A stretch of 64,000 bases of DNA from Bacilli bacterium PM5-9 (GCA_029893765.1 JARXZD010000003.1:1-64000); one strand, 5' to 3'. Shown: positions 55,629 through 64,000, counted from the stretch's first letter. Notes: a model not told the origin generated them from the letters alone. Program-made: numbers and translations.

Positions 55629-57749
55629 TTACTTCCTTCCATTACTATTTTTAAGAATAAAATCAATATTTCTTTCCTTAACACTAACCTTATCAACTAT
55701 TACTTCAACTTCACTTCCAAGTCGATACATTTTATTAGTTCTTTCACCCTTTAATAAGTGAAACTCACTATCATAAGCATAGTGATCATCATTTAAAGTA
55801 CTAATATGAACTAACCCCTCAATTGTATTAGGTAATTCAACAAAAAAACCAAAGCTAGTAATACTAGAAATATATCCTATATAACTTTCACCAACATGAT
55901 TTTTCATGTATTCAGCCATTTTCATATCATTAACTTCTCTTTCAGCTTCAATCGCATCTCTTTCTTTCCTTGAAGTCTGATCACCAATTTTATCTAATTT
56001 TTCATCTAAATATCCTAATTCTTTTGTATTTAATCCTTCTTTATTATACAAGTATTTTCTAAGTAACCTGTGTACAATTAAATCAGGATATCTTCTAATC
56101 GGAGAAGTAAAATGAGTATAATATTTACTCGCTAAACCAAAGTGACCAATACAATCTTTTTGATAAACAGCCTTTGCCATACTTCTTAATAAAAGCTTAT
56201 CTAAAAACATTGAATCATTTTTATTTTCTATTTCTTTTAATAATTTTTGAATATCTTTACTATTTAGATTATCTTCTTTTTTCTTCATTTTAATATCAAA
56301 AGCACTAGCATAAGCTAAAAAAGCATTTATTTTATCTGGATTAGGCTTATCATGAACACGATAAATAAAAGGTAAATCTTGCCAATAGATATGTGCTGCT
56401 ACTGTTTCATTAGCGATTATCATAAAGTCCTCAATTATTTTTTCACCTTCACCACGATCTCTAATTATAATATCCATAACTTTACCTTTACCATCAACAA
56501 TAATTTTAGGTTCAGGAATATCAAATTCTAACATTCCCCTTTTTTCCTTATTTTTCCTTAATAGTAAAGACAACTCTTTCATTTCAAATAACAATTCATT
56601 AATTTCATGATATTTTTTTTGTAATCTTTCATCACCATCTAAAATACTATTAACATCATCATATGTCATACGATAATTAGAATTGATAATTGATTCAAAG
56701 ATTTCATAATTAATAACTTTTCCATTCTTATCAAATTCCATTTTACACGTTTGCGTTAAACGATCAACTTCGGGAAGTAATGAACAAATACCATTAGAAA
56801 GTTGATGAGGCAACATTGGAACAACACGATCAACTAAATAAACAGATGTCGATCTAGCATACGCCTCTTTATCTAATTCAGACTTTTCCTTAACATAGTA
56901 AGAAACATCAGCAATACTTACATATAAAACACGATTCCCATGTTCATTAATTTCTAATCCAATCGCATCATCTAAATCTTTAGCATCAGCACCATCAATT
57001 GTAATCGTTAGCTTATCACGAAGATCATGTCTATTTTCAACCACAATATCTTCTTCATGATAAGACTTAGCCTCTTTTAAAGCACCCTTAGAAAATTCAG
57101 GGTTAAAACCATACTTATAAACAATTGCTAAAATATCAATACCTACATCGTTAATATGCCCAATGATAGTTTTTATTTTTCCAAAAACAGTATTACTTTT
57201 CTTATCAATTTCACTAATATAACATAATACTTTATGCCCCTCACTAGCATTCATTGTATTTTTTGCATTGATTTTAATCCAAAAATCCAATGATTTATCA
57301 TCAGGAATAACATAAGTTTTTCCCTTTTTTAATACAACATTTCCAACAATTAAATCATAACCATGTTCAATAACACGATAAATACTTCCTTCTTTATTAA
57401 TACCATCACTATTTTTATCTAATTTCACAAAAACTTTATCCTTGTTTATTGCTCCATTAAGTTTATCTTTACTCACAAAAACATCAAAATCTTTGGTTCT
57501 TACAAAACCAAAGCCTTTTTTCTTAATTTCCAATACCCCAAACAATAAACCAAAATTCTTAGCACTTTGAACTTTATCTTTTTTACTTCTAACAATTTCA
57601 TAATCATTTTCAAGTAAAACTAAAGTTTTGTATATTTCATTTAGGTCTATCTCATTGTCAATACTCATTAGGTATTGAGCTATTTCTTGATAAGTAAAAA
57701 CTTCATGTTTTCTTTCATCAAGGAATGTTAAAATTTTATCTTTAATCAT
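55629..57749 (-). CDS. rnr: Ribonuclease R
   Basis: 706 residues: N-terminal winged helix (~1-65), cold-shock OB folds (~70-220), RNB catalytic domain with the metal-binding cluster TIDGADAKDLDDAIGLE, HFGLASKYYTHFTSPIRRYPDL, and a C-terminal S1 domain (~625-700). It is a processive 3'-5' exonuclease that degrades structured RNA. secG-rnr is a conserved Gram-positive neighbourhood; here a glycerophosphotransferase gene separates the two, and smpB does not follow. Confidence 0.96.
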   Translation of the reverse strand: MIKDKILTFLDERKHEVFTYQEIAQYLMSIDNEIDLNEIYKTLVLLENDYEIVRSKKDKVQSAKNFGLLFGVLEIKKKGFGFVRTKDFDVFVSKDKLNGAINKDKVFVKLDKNSDGINKEGSIYRVIEHGYDLIVGNVVLKKGKTYVIPDDKSLDFWIKINAKNTMNASEGHKVLCYISEIDKKSNTVFGKIKTIIGHINDVGIDILAIVYKYGFNPEFSKGALKEAKSYHEEDIVVENRHDLRDKLTITIDGADAKDLDDAIGLEINEHGNRVLYVSIADVSYYVKEKSELDKEAYARSTSVYLVDRVVPMLPHQLSNGICSLLPEVDRLTQTCKMEFDKNGKVINYEIFESIINSNYRMTYDDVNSILDGDERLQKKYHEINELLFEMKELSLLLRKNKEKRGMLEFDIPEPKIIVDGKGKVMDIIIRDRGEGEKIIEDFMIIANETVAAHIYWQDLPFIYRVHDKPNPDKINAFLAYASAFDIKMKKKEDNLNSKDIQKLLKEIENKNDSMFLDKLLLRSMAKAVYQKDCIGHFGLASKYYTHFTSPIRRYPDLIVHRLLRKYLYNKEGLNTKELGYLDEKLDKIGDQTSRKERDAIEAEREVNDMKMAEYMKNHVGESYIGYISSITSFGFFVELPNTIEGLVHISTLNDDHYAYDSEFHLLKGERTNKMYRLGSEVEVIVDKVSVKERNIDFILKNSNGRK

Positions 57750-57758
57750 TTAACCACC

Positions 57759-59006
57759 CTATATTTCTAAGAACTTTTCAAGCGTCCTTTGACTAGATTT
57801 ACCATCCTCTAGTGGATTATACTTTTCATTAAAACCATCTAGTTTATCTAAATATGGTTTGTATGTTCCATCAAGATCTTTTAATGCCTTAATCAATTCA
57901 TCCTCTTTTTTAAATACTGGACCAGGCAATTCATCAAAGTCGAAATAGAACCCTCTAGTTTCTTTTGCATATTCATCATAGTCAAACATATAAAATAAAA
58001 TTGGTTTTTTTAAGTTTGCATAATCAAAGAATAATGAAGAATAATCAGTAATTAGCACATCAGAGATTAGATGTAAGTCATTAATATCATTTTCTCTTGA
58101 ACAATCAATTATAAAATCTTCATATCCACTCAAATCTAATTTACTAGCAATAAAATGATGTAATTTAAAAATGAAAACATATTTATCACTAAGTTCTTCA
58201 TATAATTTTTGAAAATCTAATTCTAATCCCAAAGTAAATCCTACACCTAGTTGATGTTGGTTATCACGCCAAGTTGGAGCATAAACCACAACTTTTTTAT
58301 CATTAGGAATATTAAGTCTCTCTTTTATTTGTTTAACTTCTTTATCTTTATAATTAATCAAACGATCATTTCTTGGATAACCTGTTTCAAACATAATGTT
58401 ATTAGTATGTAAATTCTTAAGATTAAAAGCACTACTAATATGATTAGTATAATATGGTGAAGGAGAACACATCATTGTATACCTTTGAGCATCACTTGCA
58501 TACATATTTCTTACTTCCTCATTACTTCTAATTTTATTATTACCTGCAGTATCAATATCAAAAGCTAATTTTTTTAATGGCGTACCATGCCAAGTTTGAA
58601 GATATTTTTGATTATCTTTTTTAATAACCGATGTTTCAAATATTGAATTACTAATCCAATATTTTGCTTGTGCAATTAAATTAAAATATTCTTTTGTTCG
58701 GTATTTAACTACTTTAGTTCGTTCATTTTCAAATTTTTCTCTTATTTCATCATTTACTTTTCTAAGCGGAATTATAAATTTATAATCAGCATATTTATCA
58801 TCATTTATCATATACTCATAGATTGCTCTAGGACTACATGAAAAATTACGGCCTTGATAAGACTCAACTAAAACAAGTTTATCATCAACTGAAAACTTTA
58901 AATAATTATCTTTATAATATTTCTTTCTTCTATTCTCTCTTCTTTTCACTTGTATTTTTCTAAAGAAATAATTTTTTCTCGCTAATTTTTTTAAAAACTT
59001 TTTCAT
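57759..59006 (-). CDS. CDP-glycerol glycerophosphotransferase family protein
   Basis: About 415 residues, the single-domain TagB-like size rather than full TagF length. Motifs: WISNSIFETSVIKK, QTWHGTPLKKL with the conserved His, VVYAPTWRDN, KLHHFIAS and LITDYSSLFFDYANLKKP. Members add glycerol phosphate or related units to lipid-linked polymers. The N-terminus is strongly basic (KKFLKKLARK), suggesting membrane association. ATG 59006 follows AGGTGA. It is more distant from the two copies at 59479 and 60807 than they are from each other, and sits between secG and rnr. Confidence 0.88.
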   Translation of the reverse strand: MKKFLKKLARKNYFFRKIQVKRRENRRKKYYKDNYLKFSVDDKLVLVESYQGRNFSCSPRAIYEYMINDDKYADYKFIIPLRKVNDEIREKFENERTKVVKYRTKEYFNLIAQAKYWISNSIFETSVIKKDNQKYLQTWHGTPLKKLAFDIDTAGNNKIRSNEEVRNMYASDAQRYTMMCSPSPYYTNHISSAFNLKNLHTNNIMFETGYPRNDRLINYKDKEVKQIKERLNIPNDKKVVVYAPTWRDNQHQLGVGFTLGLELDFQKLYEELSDKYVFIFKLHHFIASKLDLSGYEDFIIDCSRENDINDLHLISDVLITDYSSLFFDYANLKKPILFYMFDYDEYAKETRGFYFDFDELPGPVFKKEDELIKALKDLDGTYKPYLDKLDGFNEKYNPLEDGKSSQRTLEKFLEI

Positions 59007-59035
59007 TTTAATCACCTACAATTTAGTTTCTTATA

Positions 59036-59058
59036 AACAAAAAAGGGCAAAAGCCCTT
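59036..59058 (-). terminator. Terminator of secG
   Basis: Minus strand AAGGGC, loop TTTT, GCCCTT followed by T run: 6-bp perfect stem. Confidence 0.8.
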
Positions 59059-59063
59059 ATCGT

Positions 59064-59294
59064 TTATTTCAATAAAGCAATTATAATTGGTATAATCATA
59101 AAAGTTGCACCAAAAACAATAGTTGCTCTTTTGAACACTAATTCTGCACCACGCTCTTTTGTTTGAGCAAAGACATTAACTCCAGTACCACTCATTGTTC
59201 CCGCAGCATTTTCAGATTTTGGTGGTTGCATAATCACCACTATTATTAAAATTACAGCATTTACTATTAATAAGGCACTTAAAAAACTTACCAT
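59064..59294 (-). CDS. secG: Protein translocase subunit SecG
   Basis: 76 residues, two helices (~2-22 and ~55-75) joined by the conserved loop with GTMSGTGVNVFAQTKERGAE. The size and loop fit SecG, an accessory subunit of the SecYEG channel. It has its own promoter and terminator. Confidence 0.93.
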   Translation of the reverse strand: MVSFLSALLIVNAVILIIVVIMQPPKSENAAGTMSGTGVNVFAQTKERGAELVFKRATIVFGATFMIIPIIIALLK

Positions 59295-59342
59295 TTTCTT
59301 ACCTCCACTTCTTGTATCTATTTAGATACTAAATCACGTTAT

Positions 59343-59371
59343 ATTATAGCAATTTATCATCACTTTAGCAA
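59343..59371 (-). promoter_or_regulatory. Promoter of secG
   Basis: Minus strand TTGCTA (59371-59366), 17-bp spacer, TATAAT (59348-59343) with TGC extended -10. Confidence 0.65.
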
Positions 59372-59478
59372 GCATTAGCCTAAACTTTAACACATTATTA
59401 AACCAAAAATAAATTTCAACTATTTATGTATATATGATAGAATTAAGTATTATATAATAAATTAGGAGAAAATTAACT

Positions 59479-60720
59479 ATGATAAAAAAATTAACACAAA
59501 AAATTATATCATTTAAATATCGCAAATATGATAAAAAAATGCTTGAGCAAATCTTATATAAAGAAAGTCCTGAAAAGTATGAAATCGTAGCACGTGCAAG
59601 AAAAATTGGACAAAGAAAAGAATATCGCAAAAATATGAAAGAGCCTATTAATGAAAAAATGTTCTTTTTTGAAAGTAATTTAGGAAGACAATATACAGGT
59701 AATCCTCGTTATATTTATGAAAAAATGCTTGAATTATATCCAGATTTTGATTATGTTTGGGCATATAATGGCGATCCAAAAAATATCCCAGGAAATCCAA
59801 TTGTTGTTGAAAGAGGTTCAAAAAAATATTATCAATTAATGGCTAAATCAAAATATTTAATTAATAATACTAATTTTTTAAATTCATTTTTAAGAGAAGA
59901 AACTTTTTATTTACAAACATGGCATGGTACTCCATTAAAAAAATTACATTACGATCGTACTAATGTAGAGCCATACCGTAGAGAAAAAGCTAATTTTTAT
60001 TTAAGGTCAAGAACATGGAATGCTTTACTATCATCTAATAAATATTCTACACCTCACTTTAAATCTGCCTTTAGATATGATGGTCCAGTTTTAGAGTTTG
60101 GTTATCCAGCCAATGATATTTTCTCTGATGAAAAGAAACAAAAAGAGTATAAGGATAGAATTAGAAAACAATTAAATATTAGTGATGATAAATATGTAAT
60201 TTTGTATGCACCAACTTGGCGTGGCGACAAACATTTAGGCAATCATATCTTTGAGTTTAAGTTAGAATTAGACATTGAAAAATTAATAAATGAATTAGAT
60301 GAAAATGTTGTCTTTTTAATTAGAAGTCATCACATGAGTGCAAGTGATGAAGTTTTAAACAAGTTAAAAGGTCGTATCATCAATGTTAGTAAGTTTGACG
60401 ATGCTATTGAGTTAATGTGTGCATCTGATTTATTGATAACTGATTATTCTTCAATAATTTATGATTGGTATTGTTCAAAAAAACCGGCACTTTACTATGT
60501 TCCAGATGTTGATCAATATTTAGAGAATAGACCAATCTACTATGATTTCAAAAACAAATATAGTATTCCTTTATGTCTTAGTCAAAATGAATTGGTTAAT
60601 GAAATTAATAAAGTAATTAATGGAGAATACAAAATTGATGAAGAGTTTTACAACGATTTTTGCAGTTTAAATGATGGTAATGCTACAACAAAAGTAATTG
60701 AATATTTATTAAGTAAATAA
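59479..60720 (+). CDS. CDP-glycerol glycerophosphotransferase family protein, tandem copy 1
   Basis: 413 residues. Motifs in order: GQRKEY, EKMFFFESNLGRQYTGNPRYI, LQTWHGTPLKKLHYDRTN (conserved His), LYAPTWRGD, LIRSHHMSAS, LLITDYSSIIYDWYCSKKPALYY. It is a TagB/TagF-like transferase acting on lipid-linked surface polymers with CDP-activated polyol. Its N-terminus has a basic 30-residue extension absent from copy 2. The ribosome site AGGAG precedes ATG 59479. Confidence 0.9.
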   Translation: MIKKLTQKIISFKYRKYDKKMLEQILYKESPEKYEIVARARKIGQRKEYRKNMKEPINEKMFFFESNLGRQYTGNPRYIYEKMLELYPDFDYVWAYNGDPKNIPGNPIVVERGSKKYYQLMAKSKYLINNTNFLNSFLREETFYLQTWHGTPLKKLHYDRTNVEPYRREKANFYLRSRTWNALLSSNKYSTPHFKSAFRYDGPVLEFGYPANDIFSDEKKQKEYKDRIRKQLNISDDKYVILYAPTWRGDKHLGNHIFEFKLELDIEKLINELDENVVFLIRSHHMSASDEVLNKLKGRIINVSKFDDAIELMCASDLLITDYSSIIYDWYCSKKPALYYVPDVDQYLENRPIYYDFKNKYSIPLCLSQNELVNEINKVINGEYKIDEEFYNDFCSLNDGNATTKVIEYLLSK

Positions 60721-60806
60721 ATAAACTTTAAATACCACCTTATATAATTTTAAAATAAACTAAAATTGAATAAATAAGGATAATTAGATAAGGAGTATTA
60801 TTTAAT

Positions 60807-62000
60807 ATGAATAAGAAAAAAATAGAAAAATTTTTATTTGGTAAAGCAACAAAACTTTATGAATTACTTGCTCGCATTAGAAAAACTGGGCAAAGAAAAG
60901 AATATCAAAAATATTTAAATTTACCAATTAATGAGAAAATGTTCTTTTTTGAAAGTAATGCTGGAAAACAATATACGGGTAATCCTCGTTATATTTATGA
61001 AAAAATGCTTGAATTATATCCAAATTTCGATTATGTTTGGGCATATAATGGGAATAAAGAAAATATTCCAGGAAATCCAATTATTGTTGAAAGAGGTTCA
61101 AAAGAATATTATAAACTTCTTGCTCAAGCAAAATACTTAATTAATAATACTAATTTTGTTAATACATTTTTTAGAAAAGAAACATTCTTTTTACAAACAT
61201 GGCATGGTACTCCATTAAAAAAATTACATTATGATCGTACTAATCTTGAAACTCATCGAAGAGAAAAACCTGGATTTTACTTAAAATCAAGAAATTGGAA
61301 TGCTTTACTTTCATCAAATAAATATTCTACTCCACATTTTAAATCTGCATTTAGATACAATGGTCCTGTTTTAGAGTTTGGTTATCCAGCTAATGATATT
61401 TTCTTTGATAAAAAGAAGCAAAAAGAGTATAAAGATAGAATTAGAAAACAATTAAATATTAGTGATGATAAATATGTAATTTTATATGCGCCAACTTGGC
61501 GTGGTAATAATCCACTAGGAAATTATGTATTTGATTTTAAATTAGAACTTGATATTGAAAAACTAATAAATGATTTAGATGATAATATTGTCTTCTTAAT
61601 TAGAAGTCATTATATGAGTGCTAGTGATGATGTCTTAAACAAATTAAAAGATAAAGTTATTAATGTTAGTAAATTTGATGATGCTATCGAATTAATGTGT
61701 GCGTCTGATTTATTGATAACTGATTATTCTTCAATTATCTATGATTGGTATTGTTCAAAAAAACCAGCAATTTATTATGTTCCTGATTTAGATGATTATT
61801 TGAAAAATAGACCAATATATTATGATTTTAAAAATAAGTATTCAATACCACTTTGTTATAATCAAAATGAATTAATGAGTGAAATAAACAAAGTTATTAA
61901 CAATAATTACATAATTGATGAACAGTTTTATGATGACTTCTGTAGTTTAAATGATGGAAAAGCTACAATAAGAGTTATTGAATATCTACTAAATAAGTAA
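60807..62000 (+). CDS. CDP-glycerol glycerophosphotransferase family protein, tandem copy 2
   Basis: 397 residues, very similar to the upstream copy along the whole length (long identical stretches such as GNPRYIYEKMLELYP and KEYKDRIRKQLNISDDKYVI). It keeps QTWHGTPLKKL and LITDYSSIIYDW, but the second histidine motif reads LIRSHYMSAS instead of SHHMSAS. The 86-bp gap contains no terminator, so the two are probably co-transcribed. Divergence at the second motif may mean altered acceptor or donor preference. Confidence 0.9.
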   Translation: MNKKKIEKFLFGKATKLYELLARIRKTGQRKEYQKYLNLPINEKMFFFESNAGKQYTGNPRYIYEKMLELYPNFDYVWAYNGNKENIPGNPIIVERGSKEYYKLLAQAKYLINNTNFVNTFFRKETFFLQTWHGTPLKKLHYDRTNLETHRREKPGFYLKSRNWNALLSSNKYSTPHFKSAFRYNGPVLEFGYPANDIFFDKKKQKEYKDRIRKQLNISDDKYVILYAPTWRGNNPLGNYVFDFKLELDIEKLINDLDDNIVFLIRSHYMSASDDVLNKLKDKVINVSKFDDAIELMCASDLLITDYSSIIYDWYCSKKPAIYYVPDLDDYLKNRPIYYDFKNKYSIPLCYNQNELMSEINKVINNNYIIDEQFYDDFCSLNDGKATIRVIEYLLNK

Positions 62001-62036
62001 AAGCAAGAACCATTTTGATTCTTGCCTTTTTTTATC
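61998..62036 (+). terminator. Terminator of the glycerophosphotransferase pair
   Basis: AAGCAAGAA and TTCTTGCCTT arms around CCATTTTGA, then seven T. The sequence from 61996 to 62042 recurs almost unchanged at 63665-63711. Confidence 0.88.
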
Positions 62037-62042
62037 TTAATT

Positions 62043-62360
62043 TTTATATTATATCATAAACTCCCTATTCTTTATATAATGGCAAACTACCATTTTACAC
62101 TAATATATAAAATTTTTTTTACAATTGACCATTCTACCTTTGCACTAAAAGTCTTGCTCTTAATTAATCTAGTTATACAATACTTAGTTCATAAAATTTC
62201 AATAAATTATCAAAACATTGTATCTATTTAATTGAACATTACTATATTTAATTAAAGTGAGTTTACTAGTTTTAAGAATATCGACCAAATTTGAAAACTA
62301 TATTTTATTATAATGCTAAAGTTTTCATGAATGGAATAATTAAAAAACTAATAGCAATAC
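62043..62360. other. Intergenic, no feature recognised
   Basis: About 320 bp of AT-rich sequence with short spurious frames on both strands and no ribosome sites, conserved hairpin or convincing promoter. It may be decayed coding DNA. Confidence 0.45.
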
Positions 62361-62840
62361 TTATTGAGTAAAATCGTAACGTTTTGCTTCATAAACTATG
62401 TCCCAATATGGATAAAAATCTGCTGCCACGGAATTTTCAAAAAAAACTGGAAAATTACCCATATACAAAAAATTATCTAATCCTATTTCGGAAGATGCGT
62501 AGATACTTGATTCATTATCGTCAATTTTTAAAACAACAATTCCTTCATCACCAAATTTACAAATTGGAATGATATTCTCAATCAATATTTTCTCTTTTTT
62601 ATTATGCTTTATTTTTTCTTCTATTTCTTTTAATGAAAAGAAATCAGCCAAAATATATTTATATTTATAATCAATAACTCTAAATCCGTTAAAATTTATA
62701 ATATATTCTTTAAAATCAAGAGGTAGCGTAATATTATTGTCATTTTCAAATTTAATTACTTTTTCCTTTGAAATTTTTTCTTTTGTTTCCACAGTGTATG
62801 CTGGATTAATTAAATCTAATAATTTTTTTTCATAATTCAT
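62361..62840 (-). CDS. SUKH (SMI1/KNR4) family protein, probable immunity protein
   Basis: 159 residues of the SMI1/KNR4 fold: KFENDNNITLPLDFKEYIINFNG near the N-terminus, FSLKEIEEKI, IPICKFGDEGIVVLKI and FYPYWDIVYEA-type C-terminus. SUKH proteins are common immunity proteins of polymorphic nuclease toxins. ATG 62840 follows GAAGGAG (7-nt spacer) and overlaps, as ATGA, the stop codon of a degraded upstream frame that looks like a toxin tail. It is now apparently an orphan immunity gene. Confidence 0.85.
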   Translation of the reverse strand: MNYEKKLLDLINPAYTVETKEKISKEKVIKFENDNNITLPLDFKEYIINFNGFRVIDYKYKYILADFFSLKEIEEKIKHNKKEKILIENIIPICKFGDEGIVVLKIDDNESSIYASSEIGLDNFLYMGNFPVFFENSVAADFYPYWDIVYEAKRYDFTQ

Positions 62841-62962
62841 AATTTGTCTCCTTCTTTCCCTTTTACACTTATACCAGTTAAATATTTCGATGTTTTTGGG
62901 CTACTTACTCTAGACATATACATTCTGGCTGGCTTTTTCGGAGTTTTTCCTTTAAAAGAATA
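62837..62962 (-). pseudogene. Remnant of a polymorphic toxin C-terminus
   Basis: A 41-codon open stretch on the minus strand from after a TAA (62965-62963) to a TGA at 62839-62837. The residues include KTPKKPARMYMSRVSSPKTS and end SVKGKEGDKL, a basic tail as in secreted nuclease toxins. It has no start codon of its own and ends in a 4-bp overlap with the immunity gene, the usual toxin-immunity junction. A further in-frame scrap (KLVDSFKANDTSFKDT) lies upstream at about 62985-63050, separated by stops. The assignment rests on context. Confidence 0.5.
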
Positions 62963-63124
62963 TTATGCCTAATTTCCTATTTTGCTTTTATTGCATTAGT
63001 ATCTTTAAAACTAGTATCATTTGCTTTAAATGAATCAACCAATTTTATTTAATTTTTAACTTTTGTTTACCAAGTATTTTTACAACAAAATAATAAAGTA
63101 CAAACTATCAATACAAAAGTTATT

Positions 63125-63364
63125 TTATTTTTTATCATCAGTAGTCTTTCTTAAATTAATTAATATTCCAATCATAATTGATAACAAAACAAACGATCCC
63201 AAAAGTGAAATTGCTGATATTATATTGTATTTTTCTAATAAAGCCTCTGTTGCATTATAATAATATTCATCAGCTATCGTTCCTGATACAATATATGTAT
63301 ATAAATTCAAAATAAAAAGTAAACATGCAACAACCAATCCAACATTAATAACTTTCTTTTTCAT
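63125..63364 (-). CDS. Small two-helix membrane protein, function unknown
   Basis: 79 residues with helices at ~5-26 and ~50-70 and a basic end (NLRKTTDDKK). Strong ribosome site AAAGGAG 7 nt before ATG 63364 supports expression. No family recognised. It is adjacent to the decayed toxin locus, so it may be a leftover immunity-type membrane protein, but nothing in the sequence proves this. Confidence 0.65.
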   Translation of the reverse strand: MKKKVINVGLVVACLLFILNLYTYIVSGTIADEYYYNATEALLEKYNIISAISLLGSFVLLSIMIGILINLRKTTDDKK

Positions 63365-63573
63365 ATATATCTCCTTTTTTAAATTAATTATCTTTGCTTT
63401 TTCTAACCTATTTCTTTAATGCAGTTCAAGATTTATTCTTATAATAATGTCTTCTTTTAATCCTTATCTCATATGCTTTTTTAATTTTTTTATTGTATTA
63501 TAATATCCTTATTTTTTTACTAACCATTAACATACTAACATCATACACTAAATCAAGTTTAAAAAAAGGTATA
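63365..63573. other. Intergenic, no feature recognised
   Basis: About 210 bp of AT-rich sequence upstream of the small membrane protein gene, without a recognisable gene or structured element. Confidence 0.45.
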
Positions 63574-63615
63574 TTGTCTAATTTGTCGTTTTGAATGTCT
63601 AATTTGTCATTTTTA
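63574..63615 (+). repeat. 21-bp direct repeat overlapping a promoter
   Basis: Two adjacent 21-bp units, each beginning TGTCTAATTTGTC (63574 and 63595), followed by GTTTTGAA and ATTTTTAC. The spacing equals two helical turns. The second unit contains the -35 box TTGTCA of the promoter at 63603-63630. Confidence 0.65.
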
Positions 63616-63630
63616 CAAGTTTTCGTATAC
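63603..63630 (+). promoter_or_regulatory. Promoter leading only into a terminator
   Basis: TTGTCA (63603-63608), 16-bp spacer, TATACT (63625-63630). Transcription would run about 65 nt to the terminator at 63667-63703 with no gene between. Confidence 0.5.
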
Positions 63631-63664
63631 TATAAGTTGATGTTTTTTTATGCTTCTATTATAA

Positions 63665-63711
63665 AGTAAAAGCAAGAACCATTTGATTCTTGACTTTTTT
63701 TATCTTAATTT
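63665..63711 (+). repeat. Second copy of the glycerophosphotransferase terminator region
   Basis: Nearly identical to 61996-62042 (one T missing in the loop and one C to A change before the T run), same orientation. The hairpin AGCAAGAA/TTCTTGAC and T run at 63667-63703 should still terminate plus-strand transcripts. It suggests that a further copy of the upstream gene unit was once here and has been lost. Confidence 0.75.
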
Positions 63712-64000
63712 CCTTTTGATTTACCATATTTTCCAAAGAAAACATTTTTTACTTTTTTACCTTTAACATATCTAGAACCTTTTGCTTTACACTTAACATA
63801 TTTTGGTTTTAACTTAAATCCTCGATATTTTTTAGCTTTTGCCTTATAACTTGCGAAATTACCAACAAATTTTGCTTTTTTATCTTTTCCTTGACTAGCA
63901 TATACTTTTCCAGTAAAAGATGAATATCCTACATATCCCATATTACTTGATACGAATCCAGCAATTGAATGTTTACCATAAACTTTACTCGTTGAATGAC
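63705..64000 (-). CDS. Lysine-rich protein, 3' part, running off the right edge
   Basis: At least 98 residues, open to the right edge; the N-terminus is outside the window. The visible part is rich in Lys, Gly, Tyr and Phe (KVYGKHSIAGFVSSN, KLKPKYVKCKAKGSRYVKGK) with no membrane segment, consistent with the wall-binding end of a secreted protein and similar in style to the lysine-rich region of the NlpC/P60 protein at 21668. No family recognised. Confidence 0.6.
   Translation of the reverse strand, partial: HSTSKVYGKHSIAGFVSSNMGYVGYSSFTGKVYASQGKDKKAKFVGNFASYKAKAKKYRGFKLKPKYVKCKAKGSRYVKGKKVKNVFFGKYGKSKGN

Noticed and set aside
59424-59630. Minus-strand frame overlapping the start of the first tandem glycerophosphotransferase
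   Set aside because: Shadow frame without a ribosome site; the plus-strand gene is well supported by motifs.
62022-62231. Hydrophobic 69-codon frame after the glycerophosphotransferase terminator
   Set aside because: It begins inside the terminator T run, lacks a ribosome site, and has the composition of translated AT-rich spacer.
63574-63615. LytTR-type (AgrA/ComE) operator
   Set aside because: The 21-bp spacing fits, but the repeated bases do not match the LytTR consensus and no LytTR regulator gene is in the window.

Overview
The window is AT-rich bacterial chromosome with standard code, strong Shine-Dalgarno sites, intrinsic terminators, a DXP-pathway gene (dxr), peptidoglycan genes and TagF-like polymer transferases. 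This points to a low-GC Gram-positive (Bacillota), most likely the Erysipelotrichia/Coprobacillaceae branch. That placement is inferred from gene style only; there is no rRNA here to test it.

Layout. 1-5.3 kb: a YkvI-type membrane protein, a fluoride riboswitch with two CrcB channel subunits, a patatin-like hydrolase, and a DUF1538 membrane protein coupled to a double PII-like regulator. 5.5-12 kb: an unusual glycyl radical enzyme with its activase, an XRE-cupin regulator, an Eis-like acetyltransferase and a leucine-type dehydrogenase. 12-16.4 kb: a leucine-rich-repeat surface protein whose signal peptide is split by a frameshift in an A8 tract, an aminotransferase/ornithine-cyclodeaminase-like pair, and a small membrane protein. 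16.5-26 kb: a MarR-controlled heterodimeric ABC exporter, a candidate small RNA, a NlpC/P60 hydrolase, tRNA-His and a MacB-type ABC pair. 25.8-33.4 kb: uppS-cdsA-dxr-rseP-tex ending in an EVE/McrB-like ATPase. 33.5-41 kb: a MATE transporter and the full lower-glycolysis operon gapA-pgk-tpiA-gpmI-eno, preceded by a cre-like site and a structured RNA with its own promoter and terminator.

41-64 kb is mainly envelope biology: acyltransferase, ddl, yigZ, queA, an M23 hydrolase, then a sialic acid cluster (neuB, neuC, neuA, an O-acyltransferase, a large putative transferase and an ABC exporter whose ATPase has a Wzt-like C-terminal domain), uppP, rnr, secG and three CDP-glycerol glycerophosphotransferase-like genes, two of them a recent tandem duplication. 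The right end looks eroded: a SUKH immunity gene beside a toxin remnant, a duplicated terminator behind a promoter with no gene between, a small membrane protein and a secreted basic protein running off the edge.

Strongest leads for new biology: (1) the structured RNA at 41.02-41.17 kb with a duplicated 26-nt motif; (2) the glycyl radical enzyme with Cys-Gly-Cys-Val-Val in place of Cys-Val-Glu and an activase carrying a four-Cys zinc-ribbon-like insert; (3) the solitary, signature-divergent EVE/McrB ATPase; (4) the 789-residue putative transferase in the sialic acid locus; (5) the A8-tract frameshift; (6) tRNA-His lacking the usual G-1:C73 signature.
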